NCBI RefSeq assembly: GCF_023184515.1
Contig: NZ_JAAHBP010000019.1
Span: 1-64,000, forward strand
DNA length: 64,000 bases
Direction of reading: 5' to 3'
Origin: Streptomyces sp. D2-8
GTDB taxonomy: Bacteria; Actinomycetota; Actinomycetes; Streptomycetales; Streptomycetaceae
Positions within the stretch are counted from its first letter, which is position 1. Every line of letters begins with the position of its first letter. Positions 33,930 through 42,033 of this stretch are shown here, in pieces. The notes under the pieces are model-generated. The model did no database searches. It worked only from the letters and a program-made list of their open reading frames with translations, and had not been told where the DNA came from. Made by a program: the position numbers and the translations under genes.

Positions 33930-35372
33930 CTACGGCTGGACGTCCCGCGGGCCGGAGCCCTGCTGGACGTGCTCCTGCCGTACCCCGCCCCCGTCGCCGC
34001 CGAGCCCCCGCGCCGGTCCCTGGCAGCCCTGCACCAGGGCGATACCGACCGCCACCAGCAGCGTCACCACGACGAACACGAACAGCCGCTGCCGCAGCAG
34101 CCGCGGATTGGCGGGCCGCAGCCCGGTCCCCGTGTTCCGGGACGCCGGACGCCCGGTGCCGCTGTGCGGTGCGGGGCGGCTGCCGCTGCCCGACCGCGTG
34201 CCGCCCCGCCCGGTGGGCGTCGGCCGCGACCCGGACCGCGACGGGGTGCCGCCACGCGAGGCACCGGGCCCGCGCACCGGAGTCCTGCCGCGGTTCCCGC
34301 TCCCCGTCGACCGGGCTCCGCTCCGCGCGCCGGTGCCGCTCTGGGACGCCGTACCGTCCGGCGACGGATGGCCGTCCCGGGACGGAGCGGCACCCCGCGG
34401 CGGGGGAGTGCCCCGGCCCCGTTGCGCCCCGGAAGCCCCGCCACCCTGCTGTCCCTGCGGACGCCGGGTGCGCTCGGGGTAGGTGTCGGCGGGCCGCTCG
34501 CTCTCGGCACCGCGAGGCGCGGGCGGCCGGACGCCGGCCATGTCCTGCGACTCCCGCGCCGCGATCTCCTTGAGCCGCAGCGACAGTTGGAGCGTGCTGG
34601 GCCGCTCCTCGGGGTCCTTCGCCAGGCACGCCCGGACGAGCGGAGCCAGCGCGTCGGGCACGCCGTGCAGCTGCGGCTCCTCGTGCACCACGCGGTACAG
34701 CATCACCTCGGAACTGCCGTGCCCGAAGGGCGAGTCGCCCATCGAGGAGTACGCGAGCGTGGCACCGAGCGAGAACACGTCCGTGGCCGGGGTGACGGCG
34801 GCCCCGCGCACCTGCTCCGGCGCGAGGAAGCCCGGCGAGCCGACCGCCGTGCCGACATGGGTGAGCGTCGAGGCGCCGGTGGCCCAGGCGATGCCGAAGT
34901 CGATGATCCGCGGCCCCTTCGGGGACAGCAGGATGTTGGACGGCTTCAGATCCCGGTGCACCACCCCGGCCTCGTGCACCGCGACCAGGCCCTCCGACAG
35001 GGCCGCACCGACGGCCGCGACATCGGCCGCGCCGAGCGGTCCCTCGGCTGCGACCTTGTCGTGCAGGGAGGGGCCGGGCACGTACTGCGTGGCGAACCAG
35101 GGGCGGTCCGCGTCGAGGTCCGCGGCCACCAGCCGGGCCGTGCAGCCGCCGCGGATCCGCCGGGCCGCCGAGACCTCACGGGCGAACCGGGAGCGGAACT
35201 CCTGATCCTCCGCCAGGTCGGGGCGGATGACCTTGAGCGCGACCCGCTGCCCCTTCTTGTCGGAGCCCAGGTAGACCACGCCCATCCCGCCCGCGCCGAG
35301 CCGTCTGTGAAGCCTGAACGAGCCGACGACGCGCGGGTCCTCGCGCCTCAGGCGCATCATCGCCATGTTCAT
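33930..35372 (-). CDS. Membrane-anchored Ser/Thr protein kinase (Hanks/PASTA-less type)
   Basis: A 480-residue eukaryotic-type kinase. The kinase domain (about 15-275) has RRLGAGGMGVVYLG (P-loop), VALKVIR (Lys), VVHRDLKPSNILL (catalytic loop), IIDFGIA (metal) and SPGFLAPEQV (activation segment). A Pro/Gly/Ser/Arg-rich disordered juxtamembrane region of about 140 residues follows. A single membrane helix, LFVFVVVTLLVAVGIALVQ, near residue 440 leaves a short Gly-rich extracytoplasmic tail without sensor domain. ATG 35372 is the first of three close ATGs and is preceded by a G-run. It is divergent from the small gene at 35568. The signal and substrates are unknown. Confidence 0.92.
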   Translation of the reverse strand: MNMAMMRLRREDPRVVGSFRLHRRLGAGGMGVVYLGSDKKGQRVALKVIRPDLAEDQEFRSRFAREVSAARRIRGGCTARLVAADLDADRPWFATQYVPGPSLHDKVAAEGPLGAADVAAVGAALSEGLVAVHEAGVVHRDLKPSNILLSPKGPRIIDFGIAWATGASTLTHVGTAVGSPGFLAPEQVRGAAVTPATDVFSLGATLAYSSMGDSPFGHGSSEVMLYRVVHEEPQLHGVPDALAPLVRACLAKDPEERPSTLQLSLRLKEIAARESQDMAGVRPPAPRGAESERPADTYPERTRRPQGQQGGGASGAQRGRGTPPPRGAAPSRDGHPSPDGTASQSGTGARSGARSTGSGNRGRTPVRGPGASRGGTPSRSGSRPTPTGRGGTRSGSGSRPAPHSGTGRPASRNTGTGLRPANPRLLRQRLFVFVVVTLLVAVGIALVQGCQGPARGLGGDGGGVRQEHVQQGSGPRDVQP

Positions 35373-35567
35373 CCCCGCTGCCCGGTCCTGTGACGAGCCA
35401 CAGCTTACGTTTCCACGGCCGCCCGCGCGCAGAGGCCGCGCCCTCTCGGCGTGATGGATTGTCAGTGGTGGGTGGGAGACTTGAAAGGTGGTCAGGGAGA
35501 GCGCGAAGAGGCGGACTTCGCGTGGTCGGTGATCCCAACCACCCGTCGCAGAAGGGGGATTGGTCCT

Positions 35568-35807
35568 GTGAAGGGTGATCGCGTGGAGATAGTCGTGGAC
35601 GCGGGGGACACGACGCGCACGTATGAGGTAGTGGCGAGCAGAGCGGGCCGCAGGGTGGAGACGGCGGTACGCCGAGGTGTCGTGGAAGTGAGCGAAGTCA
35701 CCCGAAGCGGGACGGTAGTGCGTACCGCCCGCTTCATGGCGAATCGGGTGCTGGCACTGGTGGAACAGCCGGTTCCGCGGGAGGAGAGCCCGGACAAAGA
35801 GGGGTGA
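35568..35807 (+). CDS. Small conserved-type hypothetical protein
   Basis: A 79-residue protein starting at GTG 35568 after a G-rich AGGGGG about 10 bases upstream. It is beta-rich and charged: DRVEIVVDAGDTTRTYEVVASRAGRRVETAVRRGVVEVSEVTRSGTVVRTARFMANRVLAL, with no hydrophobic helix, so it is cytosolic. I recognise the type as a short actinobacterial hypothetical but no function. It is divergently arranged with the Ser/Thr kinase gene (195 bases between starts), which could make it a partner or substrate; this is inference from position only. Confidence 0.7.
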   Translation: MKGDRVEIVVDAGDTTRTYEVVASRAGRRVETAVRRGVVEVSEVTRSGTVVRTARFMANRVLALVEQPVPREESPDKEG

Positions 35808-35960
35808 AGCGGGCGCCCCGTCGGGGAAGACCCTGAGTCCCGCGCCCCCGTCTCCACCCAGGGGAGTACATCGCAGGTGGCGGCTCATCCTCCGGGAGGC
35901 CCGGCAATCGGTACGAGGGCATGACGCCGGAGGAGGGCCGGACGCCTAGATTTGAGGACA

Positions 35961-36007
35961 AGCGGCGGGTGGCAGCACTCGTCCCCCGAGGTCAGACGCC
36001 CGCCGCT
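35961..36007 (+). promoter_or_regulatory. Hairpin in the leader of a small membrane-protein gene
   Basis: AGCGGCGGG (35961-35969) and CCCGCCGCT (35999-36007) are perfect arms around a 29-base loop, 37 bases before ATG 36044. It could be a terminator for the preceding small gene or a leader structure. Confidence 0.4.
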
Positions 36008-36043
36008 GCCAACGACAACTGAGAACGGTCAGGAGAGGGACTC

Positions 36044-36253
36044 ATGGCCCAGACGGCTCCGCGGACGCTGCTCCGCGAGGAGGGACGCAAGGCGTACGCC
36101 GCCGCGTTCCGCCCCCGCCGCCAGGGCCGTCGCCACCCGGTGGTGGCGACGCTGATGGCCCTTCCCCTGGCGGTCCTGCTCCTCCTCGTCTTCGACGGGT
36201 GGGAGACAGTGGCCACACAGGCGTCGTCCGTGGGCGAGATGCTGGGGCGCTGA
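36044..36253 (+). CDS. Small single-span membrane protein
   Basis: A 69-residue protein. ATG 36044 is preceded by AGGAGAGGG at a good distance. The N-terminal half is basic (RTLLREEGRKAYAAAFRPRRQGRR). One membrane helix (VVATLMALPLAVLLLLVFDGW) follows, then a short polar tail. By the positive-inside rule the N-terminus stays in the cytosol. The good Shine-Dalgarno and codon bias make it a credible gene. Function unknown. Confidence 0.7.
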   Translation: MAQTAPRTLLREEGRKAYAAAFRPRRQGRRHPVVATLMALPLAVLLLLVFDGWETVATQASSVGEMLGR

Positions 36254-36343
36254 GCGGCGACCCCAGGCCCGGAAGAGCGGTCCGGGCGGGGACATCCCGA
36301 CCATGAAACCCCGTGGGGACGGGGGTGCGGCGGACGGCAAAAG

Positions 36344-36380
36344 ATGCCGGCGCAGCTGGGGAGCTGCGCCGGCATTGCTT
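36344..36380 (+). terminator. Intrinsic terminator
   Basis: ATGCCGGCGCAGCT and AGCTGCGCCGGCAT are perfect 14-base arms with a GGGG loop, followed by TGCTTT. It lies 90 bases downstream of the small membrane-protein gene. The strongest classical terminator in this part. Confidence 0.88.
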
Positions 36381-36540
36381 TGCCCTCAGGCGGTCGCACC
36401 CGCCCGAGCAGCGGGCAGTCGTGCCGCTGGGGCGGCAGCAGCGGCATCCCGCTCCGCCGGGGCCGCGCACCCACCCGGCCCCGGCGCCAACGCCGAGCAC
36501 CTGCCGTCGACAGCCCCTCACGGCGCACCTCGCCCCCGCG

Positions 36541-36553
36541 TACCCTCACCCCG
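36541..36553 (+). promoter_or_regulatory. Leaderless promoter of the phosphotransferase gene
   Basis: TACCCT (36541-36546) is placed 6 bases before GTG 36553, the geometry expected when transcription begins at the start codon. No Shine-Dalgarno is present, supporting a leaderless mRNA. Confidence 0.6.
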
Positions 36554-37488
36554 TGACTCCCGCCCCACTCCTGCAAGCCCTCACCGCCAAGGCCCGGGCC
36601 GCCGCCCACGCCCGCTCATCGGCCTGCCCCTGCGGAGCGGCCACACTGGCGGACCGCCCCGACGGCCTCGTGGTCCGCCACGCGACCACCGTGGCGAAGG
36701 CGCACCCCCCGGGCACCACCCACGCCGAGCTCACCAGCCGCCTTGCCGTCGCCACCCGCCACCCCGGTCTCCTCCTGCTCCCACTCGACCCGGCCCCGGT
36801 CGACCTGCACGGCCGCCTGGTGACCTTCTGGCCGTACGGCACCCCCGTGGATCCCGACGATCCGGACGCCGCTCCCTGGGAAGCCGCCGCCACGCTCCTC
36901 GCCCGCCTCCACCGCAGCCCGGCCCCGGCGGGCCTGCCCGCCATGCGCGGTCCCGCAAAAGCGGCCCAGGCCATCGCCCGGCTCCGCGAGGCCGGCCCGC
37001 ACCCGGCGGCCGCCCCCGTCCTGCGCGCCTGGGCCACCCTCCCGCCCTGGGCCCGCGCCGAGACTCCGATGCCGCACACCCGCGTCCTCTGCCACGGCGA
37101 CCTCCACCTCGGCCAGCTCATCCGCCACCCCGCTCCGGACGGCCCCTGGCTGCTGATCGACGTGGACGACCTCGGTGTCGGCGTCCCCGCCTGGGACCTC
37201 GGCCGCCCCGCCGCCTGGTACGCCTGCGGCCTGCTCCCGCCCGACGCATGGACCCGCTTCCTCACCGCCTACCGGGAGGCCGGCGGACCCGCCGTCCCCG
37301 CCGAGGGCGACCCCTGGCCCGCTCTCGACGTCCCCGCCCGCGCCCTCACCGCGCAGACCGCGGCCCGGGCCGTCGCCAAGGCGGTCGCGGCCGGCCGTCC
37401 GCTGGACGAGGTGGAGCAGTCGGTCGTGGACGCCTGTGACCGAATGGCTACCGTCCCGCCACAGTTGGCGCAGGAGCACGCGAAGTAG
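36553..37488 (+). CDS. Aminoglycoside phosphotransferase-like (APH family) protein
   Basis: A 311-residue small-molecule kinase-fold protein. The Brenner motif is VLCHGDLHLGQLI (catalytic Asp), followed by the metal-binding WLLIDVDDLGVGVPAWDLGR. The N-terminal lobe is short and Ala/Pro-rich. Family members phosphorylate aminoglycosides, homoserine, choline, sugars and others; the substrate cannot be inferred, and antibiotic resistance should not be assumed. GTG 36553 is chosen because of the leaderless promoter just before and because upstream in-frame sequence crosses the terminator. Confidence 0.85.
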   Translation: MTPAPLLQALTAKARAAAHARSSACPCGAATLADRPDGLVVRHATTVAKAHPPGTTHAELTSRLAVATRHPGLLLLPLDPAPVDLHGRLVTFWPYGTPVDPDDPDAAPWEAAATLLARLHRSPAPAGLPAMRGPAKAAQAIARLREAGPHPAAAPVLRAWATLPPWARAETPMPHTRVLCHGDLHLGQLIRHPAPDGPWLLIDVDDLGVGVPAWDLGRPAAWYACGLLPPDAWTRFLTAYREAGGPAVPAEGDPWPALDVPARALTAQTAARAVAKAVAAGRPLDEVEQSVVDACDRMATVPPQLAQEHAK

Positions 37489-37567
37489 GGTGCAACCGAC
37501 TACAGCGGGACAGAGTCTGTCCTGGCGAGATGTGAAGCAGGACCGACCGGCGAGGAGTTGACCCACC

Positions 37568-37867
37568 ATGCAGTGTCCGAAGTGCCGTGCGCCGATGCAC
37601 ACGTACAACCGCAACGGTGTCCAGATAGAGCAGTGCAGCGGCTGCCGCGGGATCTTCCTCGACTATGGCGAGCTGGAGTCGCTGACCCGCCTTGAGGCCC
37701 AGTGGTCCCAGGGTGCCCCGCCGCCCCCGCCCGCCCCGCAGGCCTACCCGGCCCCTCCGGCCCCCGCCTGGGGCGCCCCGCACGGCGGCCACGGCCACCA
37801 CGGCCACCACGGCCACCACGGTCACCACCGCAACAAGAGCTTCGGACGCATGCTCTTCTCGTCCTGA
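37568..37867 (+). CDS. zf-TFIIB-type zinc protein with His-rich tail
   Basis: A 99-residue protein. The N-terminal zinc ribbon has CPKC at 3-6 and CSGC at 23-26, followed by RGIFLDYGELESL, the zf-TFIIB domain pattern. A Pro/Ala linker comes next, then a GGHGHHGHHGHHGHH stretch that should bind transition metals such as Ni, Zn or Cu, and the end NKSFGRMLFSS. The gene lies 80 bases after the phosphotransferase gene and in front of a strong bidirectional terminator. A role in metal handling or in a membrane complex is speculation. Confidence 0.85.
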   Translation: MQCPKCRAPMHTYNRNGVQIEQCSGCRGIFLDYGELESLTRLEAQWSQGAPPPPPAPQAYPAPPAPAWGAPHGGHGHHGHHGHHGHHRNKSFGRMLFSS

Positions 37868-37873
37868 TATGCC

Positions 37874-37907
37874 AGAAGCCCCCGGCCGCGAACGGCCGGG
37901 GGCTTCT
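37874..37907. terminator. Bidirectional terminator between the zinc protein gene and tRNA cluster
   Basis: AGAAGCCCCCGGCCG and CGGCCGGGGGCTTCT are perfect 15-base arms with a CGAA tetraloop. It sits 7 bases after the plus-strand stop and 9 bases after the last minus-strand tRNA, so it can serve both. Confidence 0.88.
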
Positions 37908-37915
37908 GTGTGGTG

Positions 37916-37987
37916 TGGACGATACTGGGATTGAACCAGTGACCTCTTCCGTGTCAGGGAAGCGCTCTCCCGCTGAGCTAATCGTCC
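37916..37987 (-). tRNA. tRNA-Val (GAC), copy 3 of cluster
   Basis: Minus strand, 72 nt. Acceptor GGACGAT/ATCGTCC, anticodon arm CTTCC-CTGACAC-GGAAG with anticodon GAC, and T-arm CTGGTTCAATCCCAG. CCA is not encoded. Last gene of the five-tRNA cluster. Confidence 0.95.
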
Positions 37988-38030
37988 TCGGGGCCATGAC
38001 CACTCAGAGCAGCGGATCATGGGCACTGCG

Positions 38031-38102
38031 TGCGCGATACTGGGATTGAACCAGTGACCTCTTCCGTGTCAGGGAAGCGCTCTCCCGCTGAGCTAATCGC
38101 GC
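38031..38102 (-). tRNA. tRNA-Val (GAC), copy 2 of cluster
   Basis: Minus strand, 72 nt. Body identical to the neighbouring copies, but the acceptor stem is GCGCGAT/ATCGCGC instead of GGACGAT/ATCGTCC. Anticodon GAC. Confidence 0.95.
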
Positions 38103-38126
38103 GGGTTGGGATCTTGAGAGATCCAG

Positions 38127-38198
38127 TGGACGATACTGGGATTGAACCAGTGACCTCTTCCGTGTCAGGGAAGCGCTCTCCCGCTGAGCTAATCGTCC
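38127..38198 (-). tRNA. tRNA-Val (GAC), copy 1 of cluster
   Basis: Minus strand, 72 nt. Same sequence as the copy at 37916 with acceptor GGACGAT/ATCGTCC and anticodon GAC. It follows tRNA-Cys on the same strand. Confidence 0.95.
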
Positions 38199-38199
38199 T

Positions 38200-38273
38200 T
38201 GGAGGTGGAGACGGGATTTGAACCCGTGTAGACGGCTTTGCAGGCCGTTGCCTCGCCTCTCGGCCACTCCACC
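38200..38273 (-). tRNA. tRNA-Cys (GCA)
   Basis: Minus strand. Acceptor GGTGGAG/CTCCACC, anticodon loop CTGCAAA with anticodon GCA, discriminator U (the identity base for Cys) and an apparently encoded CCA (38200-38202). The D-arm GCCGAGAGGC is typical of tRNA-Cys. Confidence 0.95.
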
Positions 38274-38311
38274 AGGAGTGTAGGGGGCCGGTAAGCCCCC
38301 CTCTTCCTTCG

Positions 38312-38384
38312 AGCGGACGACGAGGTTCGAACTCGCGACCTCAACCTTGGCAAGGTTGCGCTCTACCAACTGAGCTACGTCCGC
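38312..38384 (-). tRNA. tRNA-Gly (GCC)
   Basis: Minus strand, 73 nt. Acceptor GCGGACG/CGTCCGC, anticodon loop with GCC, T-arm CGAGGTTCGAACTCG on the plus strand. First gene transcribed in the cluster Gly-Cys-Val-Val-Val. A small GC stem (38282-38302) lies between it and tRNA-Cys. Confidence 0.95.
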
Positions 38385-38560
38385 CTGTCGTTTCGGTCCG
38401 CCCTCGCGGCCCGGCGACGTGTTGAACTCTAGCGGATTCCCGGGCCAGTACAAAAACGCGTTTGTGCAGCGTGCTGCGCTTCCCCTGCTCAGGGCGGTCG
38501 CGGGCCGCCTGGCGGGACATCCTCCGGTCGCCCGCGGGAACCCGCCATAGACTCGACAGC

Positions 38561-39604
38561 GTGCACGACCTCCCTCCTCTCGCCCGCTTCGGCGACCGTG
38601 TCGCCACCGGGCTCCTCGATGTCACCGACGATCCCGAAGCCCTGGAGTCCAGCGGCTTCTGGGCCGTCTGCGCCGACTTCGAGGGCCGTCTGACCTGCGC
38701 CCGTTTCGCGGAGGTCCGGACGGCGGACGTACCCGCTCCCGTGCCCGGCGCATGGCGCGGCCCCGCTGCCGGTGACTGGACGTCCTCACTCGACCGCGCC
38801 GCGTACACGGCTGCGGTACGGCGGATCCGCGAGCACATCGCGGCCGGTGAGGTCTACCAGGCGAACCTGTGCCGGGTGCTGTCCGCGCCCGTGCCGCCCG
38901 GCGCCGACGTGGACGCCCTCTCCGCCCTGCTCGCCCGCGGCAACCCGGCGCCGTACGCAGGAACGATCCGCCTCCCCGGGTACGACGTGGAGATCGCCAC
39001 CGCCTCTCCCGAACTGTTCCTGCGGCGCGACGGCCGGGTCGTCGAGTCCGGGCCGATCAAGGGCACCGGCCGAACGGAGGCGGACCTGCTGGAGAAGGAC
39101 TACGCCGAGAACGTGATGATCGTGGACCTCGTCCGCAACGACATCGGGCGGGTGTGCGCCACGGGCAGTGTGACGGTGCCCGATCTGTGTGCCGTCGAGA
39201 AGCACCCCGGGCTGGTCCATCTCGTCTCGACGGTGCGCGGTGAGCTGGGGGAGGGGGCCGGCTGGGCCGAGCTGCTCGGCGCCGCCTTCCCGCCCGGCTC
39301 GGTCACCGGCGCGCCCAAGTCCAGCGCGTTGCGGATCATCGACGCGCTGGAGACGGCGCCCAGGGGGCCGTACTGCGGCGGGATCGGCTGGGTCGACGCC
39401 GACCGGGAGGTCGCAGAGCTGGCCGTCGGTATCCGTACCTTCTGGATCGACCGGGCCGACGGCGTGCTGCGTTTCGGCACCGGCGCGGGCATCACCTGGG
39501 GCTCCGATCCCGAGGGGGAGTGGCGGGAGACCGAGCTGAAGGCGTCCCGGCTGCTCGCGATAGCGTCGGGAGCGTATGAGGTGAGTGGAGAGGACCTGAC
39601 GTGA
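38561..39604 (+). CDS. pabB: Chorismate-binding enzyme, aminodeoxychorismate synthase component I
   Basis: Makes 4-amino-4-deoxychorismate from chorismate for folate (p-aminobenzoate). GTG 38561 gives 347 residues; TAGACT seven bases before it suggests leaderless transcription. The chorismate-binding domain has IAAGEVYQANLCRVL, SPELFLRRDGRVVESGPIKGT, DLVRNDIGRVC, FPPGSVTGAPKSSALRII and YCGGIGW, the canonical TrpE/PabB series. It is shorter than E. coli PabB because the N-terminal domain is reduced. It overlaps the following pabC-like gene by GTGA, which fixes the pathway better than the sequence alone. Confidence 0.9.
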   Translation: MHDLPPLARFGDRVATGLLDVTDDPEALESSGFWAVCADFEGRLTCARFAEVRTADVPAPVPGAWRGPAAGDWTSSLDRAAYTAAVRRIREHIAAGEVYQANLCRVLSAPVPPGADVDALSALLARGNPAPYAGTIRLPGYDVEIATASPELFLRRDGRVVESGPIKGTGRTEADLLEKDYAENVMIVDLVRNDIGRVCATGSVTVPDLCAVEKHPGLVHLVSTVRGELGEGAGWAELLGAAFPPGSVTGAPKSSALRIIDALETAPRGPYCGGIGWVDADREVAELAVGIRTFWIDRADGVLRFGTGAGITWGSDPEGEWRETELKASRLLAIASGAYEVSGEDLT

Positions 39605-40422
39605 AGATCTGGCTCGACGGCGGACTGCAGGACAGCGAGTCCGCCCGCGTCTCCGTCTTCGATCACGGGCTGACCGTGGGCGACGGCATCTTCGAGACCG
39701 TGAAGGCCGTGGACGGCCGGGGGTTCGCCCTCACCCGGCACCTCGACCGGCTGACCCGGTCCGCGCGCGGCCTCGGCCTGCCGGACCCGGACCACGACGA
39801 GGTCCGCCGCGCCTGCGCCGCCGTCCTCGACGCTCACCCGGTGCCGCTCGGGCGCCTCCGCATCACCTACACCGGCGGCCACGGCCCCCTCGGCTCCGAC
39901 CGCGGCGAGCACGGCCCGACCCTCGTCGTCGCCCTCGGCGAGACGATCCGCCGCCCCGACTCCACCGCCGTGATCACGGTCCCCTGGACCCGCAACGAGC
40001 GCGGCGCGCTCACCGGCCTGAAGACCACCTCGTACGCAGAGAACGTCGTCGCACTCGCCCGCGCCCGTGAACAGGGCGCGTCCGAGGCCCTGTTCGGCAA
40101 CACGGTGGGGCAGCTGTGCGAGGGCACCGGGTCGAACGTCTTCGTCGTCCTCGACGGCGAGATCCACACGCCGCCGCTCGCCTCGGGCTGCCTCGCGGGC
40201 ATCACGCGCGCGCTGACCGTCGAATGGACCGGCGCCAAGGAGACCGACCTGCCGCTGGACGTCCTGGAGCGGGCCGACGAGATCTTCCTGACGTCCACCC
40301 TGCGGGACGTGCAGGCCGTGCACCGCGTCGACGGCCGTGAGCTGCCCGGCGCGCCGGGCCCGGTGACCACCAAGGCGATGCGGATCTTCGAGGAGCGGGC
40401 CGGCAACGACCTCGACCCCTGA
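39601..40422 (+). CDS. pabC: Aminodeoxychorismate lyase-like class IV aminotransferase
   Basis: PLP enzyme of 273 residues, fold type IV, expected to release pyruvate and p-aminobenzoate from aminodeoxychorismate. Visible features are VFDHGLTVGDGIFETVKA (N-terminal), the PLP lysine in GLKTTSYAENVVALARA, and the phosphate-cup SGCLAGITRALTVEW and FLTSTLRDVQAVHRVDG. The GTG start overlaps the pabB stop by four bases. Branched-chain or D-amino acid aminotransferases share this fold, so the assignment depends on the pabB partner. Confidence 0.88.
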   Translation: MKIWLDGGLQDSESARVSVFDHGLTVGDGIFETVKAVDGRGFALTRHLDRLTRSARGLGLPDPDHDEVRRACAAVLDAHPVPLGRLRITYTGGHGPLGSDRGEHGPTLVVALGETIRRPDSTAVITVPWTRNERGALTGLKTTSYAENVVALARAREQGASEALFGNTVGQLCEGTGSNVFVVLDGEIHTPPLASGCLAGITRALTVEWTGAKETDLPLDVLERADEIFLTSTLRDVQAVHRVDGRELPGAPGPVTTKAMRIFEERAGNDLDP

Positions 40423-40475
40423 CAGCCCCGGAAATTAGGCTGACCAGGGCCGTGGTTGCGGGTAGAACACCCCTG

Positions 40476-41300
40476 ATGACCACGACCCTGCGGCCGATCG
40501 AGCCGCTTCAGCAGAACGCCGACGGGACGCGCTCACGCCGCTACCAGGTGTGTGTGAACAGCCGTCCCGTGGGGGCGATACACCTCGGCACGCACCCCGT
40601 GTTCGGCACCGCGGTGGCCCGGATCATGAAGCTGCGCATCGACGAACCGGACCGCAGGCGGGGCCGCGGCACGGTCGCCGCGCTCGCCGCGGAGGAAGTG
40701 GCGCGGGGCTGGGGGTGCCACCGCGTCGAGGCGGCGGTCCCCGCCGCATCCGAGGCGGGGCTCCGGCTCGCCACGGCGCTCGGCTACGTCGTCCGCAACC
40801 GCGGCATGGAGAAGCGGCTCGGCGACACCCCGCCCGACCTGCCGGAGGGCAGCCGCGCCCGGCCCATGACCGAAGCGGAGTTCGGCCCCTGGCTGGAGAA
40901 GGGCAAGGAGGACTACGCGCACAGCTGGATGGAGCGGGGCGTCCCGGAGGCCGAGGCCCGGGCCAAGTCCGAGCGCGATCACGCAACCCTGCTGCCGGAC
41001 GGCCTCGCCACCCCCGGCATGCTCGTCAGCGTCGTCGAACACCTGGGGACACCGGTGGGCACGCTGTGGCTGGCGATGCGCGAGAGCAGCGCGTTCGTCT
41101 TCGAAGTCGAGACGGACCCCGCCCACCGGGGCAAGGGCCACGGCCGCACCCTGATGCTGCTGGCCGAGGCCCAGACGATCGCGGAGGGCCGGCGGACCCT
41201 CGGCCTCAACGTCTTCGCCGGCAACGCCCCGGCCGAACGGCTCTACGCCTCACTCGGCTACGAGACGACGCAGTACGCCATGTTCAAGCCGCTGCTGTAG
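40476..41300 (+). CDS. Tandem GNAT-domain acetyltransferase
   Basis: A 274-residue protein with two GNAT halves. The first (about 10-120) has KLRIDEPDRRRGRGTVAALAAEEV, an acetyl-CoA loop. The second (about 130-274) has FEVETDPAHRGKGHGRTLMLLAEA and NVFAGNAPAERLYASLGYE. One half may have lost catalysis, as in mycothiol synthase-like enzymes, though the sequence here is not clearly MshD. TAGAAC (40463-40468) seven bases before ATG 40476 suggests a leaderless promoter; a longer GTG start at 40452 exists. Acceptor unknown. Confidence 0.85.
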   Translation: MTTTLRPIEPLQQNADGTRSRRYQVCVNSRPVGAIHLGTHPVFGTAVARIMKLRIDEPDRRRGRGTVAALAAEEVARGWGCHRVEAAVPAASEAGLRLATALGYVVRNRGMEKRLGDTPPDLPEGSRARPMTEAEFGPWLEKGKEDYAHSWMERGVPEAEARAKSERDHATLLPDGLATPGMLVSVVEHLGTPVGTLWLAMRESSAFVFEVETDPAHRGKGHGRTLMLLAEAQTIAEGRRTLGLNVFAGNAPAERLYASLGYETTQYAMFKPLL

Positions 41301-41332
41301 TGGCCCGGGAGCCGAGAGCCGGGCGCGGGAGA

Positions 41333-41857
41333 TCAGTCCTCCTGCCCGGCCAGCAGCCGGTCCGCGATCTCCTCGATCCGCTCGCGCAGCCCCTCCTGGC
41401 TCTTGCCGCCGTCGAGCCGCTCACCGCCGATGACGTACGTCGGGGTGCCGGTCACGCCGATCGCCTTGCCCTCGGCCTGGTCGGCGTCCACGATCAGGAT
41501 GTGCCGGCCGTCGACCAGCGCGGTGTCGAACTCCTCGGCGTCCAGGCCCAGTTCGCGGGCCACCTCGACGAGGAAGGCCTCTCCCGTGCGGGCGAGCTCC
41601 TCGACCCGCCCCAGCAGGGCCTCGGCGTACGGCCATCCCCGGCCCTGCTCCCATGCCTCCTCCGCGGCCTGGGCGGCGGCGAAGGCGTGCTTGTTCTTCT
41701 CCAGCGGGAAGTGCCGCAGCCGCAGCTCCAGACGGTCGCCGTAGCGGGCGCGCAGGGCACGGAGGTCGTCCAGCGCGGTGCGGCAGTCCGGGCACTGGAG
41801 GTCGCACCAGACCTCGAGGACGGGGGCGGCGGAACGGTCGGGGGAGGAGTCGCTCAT
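41333..41857 (-). CDS. DsbA-family thioredoxin-fold oxidoreductase
   Basis: A 174-residue protein with the active-site WCDLQCPDCRTAL (CPDC at about residues 22-25) and the cis-Pro loop GVTGTPTYVIGG, within the DsbA/FrnE-type alpha insertion. No signal peptide is visible, so it is cytosolic like FrnE relatives. ATG 41857 has GGGGAGGAG upstream. Thiol-disulfide exchange or detoxification roles are possible. It is convergent with the acetyltransferase gene. Confidence 0.88.
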   Translation of the reverse strand: MSDSSPDRSAAPVLEVWCDLQCPDCRTALDDLRALRARYGDRLELRLRHFPLEKNKHAFAAAQAAEEAWEQGRGWPYAEALLGRVEELARTGEAFLVEVARELGLDAEEFDTALVDGRHILIVDADQAEGKAIGVTGTPTYVIGGERLDGGKSQEGLRERIEEIADRLLAGQED

Positions 41858-42033
41858 GCCGACAGTCTTCCAGCAGCCGCGGCCGGGGACGCGGCCCGCA
41901 CCGGCACCTGCGGAGGAGATGACCCGGAGATGTCCCTGATGTCGGGCCGGAGCATGGCCCGCCGGGGTACGGCGGGTGCAGGATGGAAGGGACGAAGTGC
42001 CCCGACCCGACCGCGCCACGCCTGGAGGACCGG

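Noticed and set aside
36553..37488. Antibiotic-resistance phosphotransferase
   Set aside because: The APH fold is shared by many metabolic kinases; no specific aminoglycoside-binding features or cluster context.
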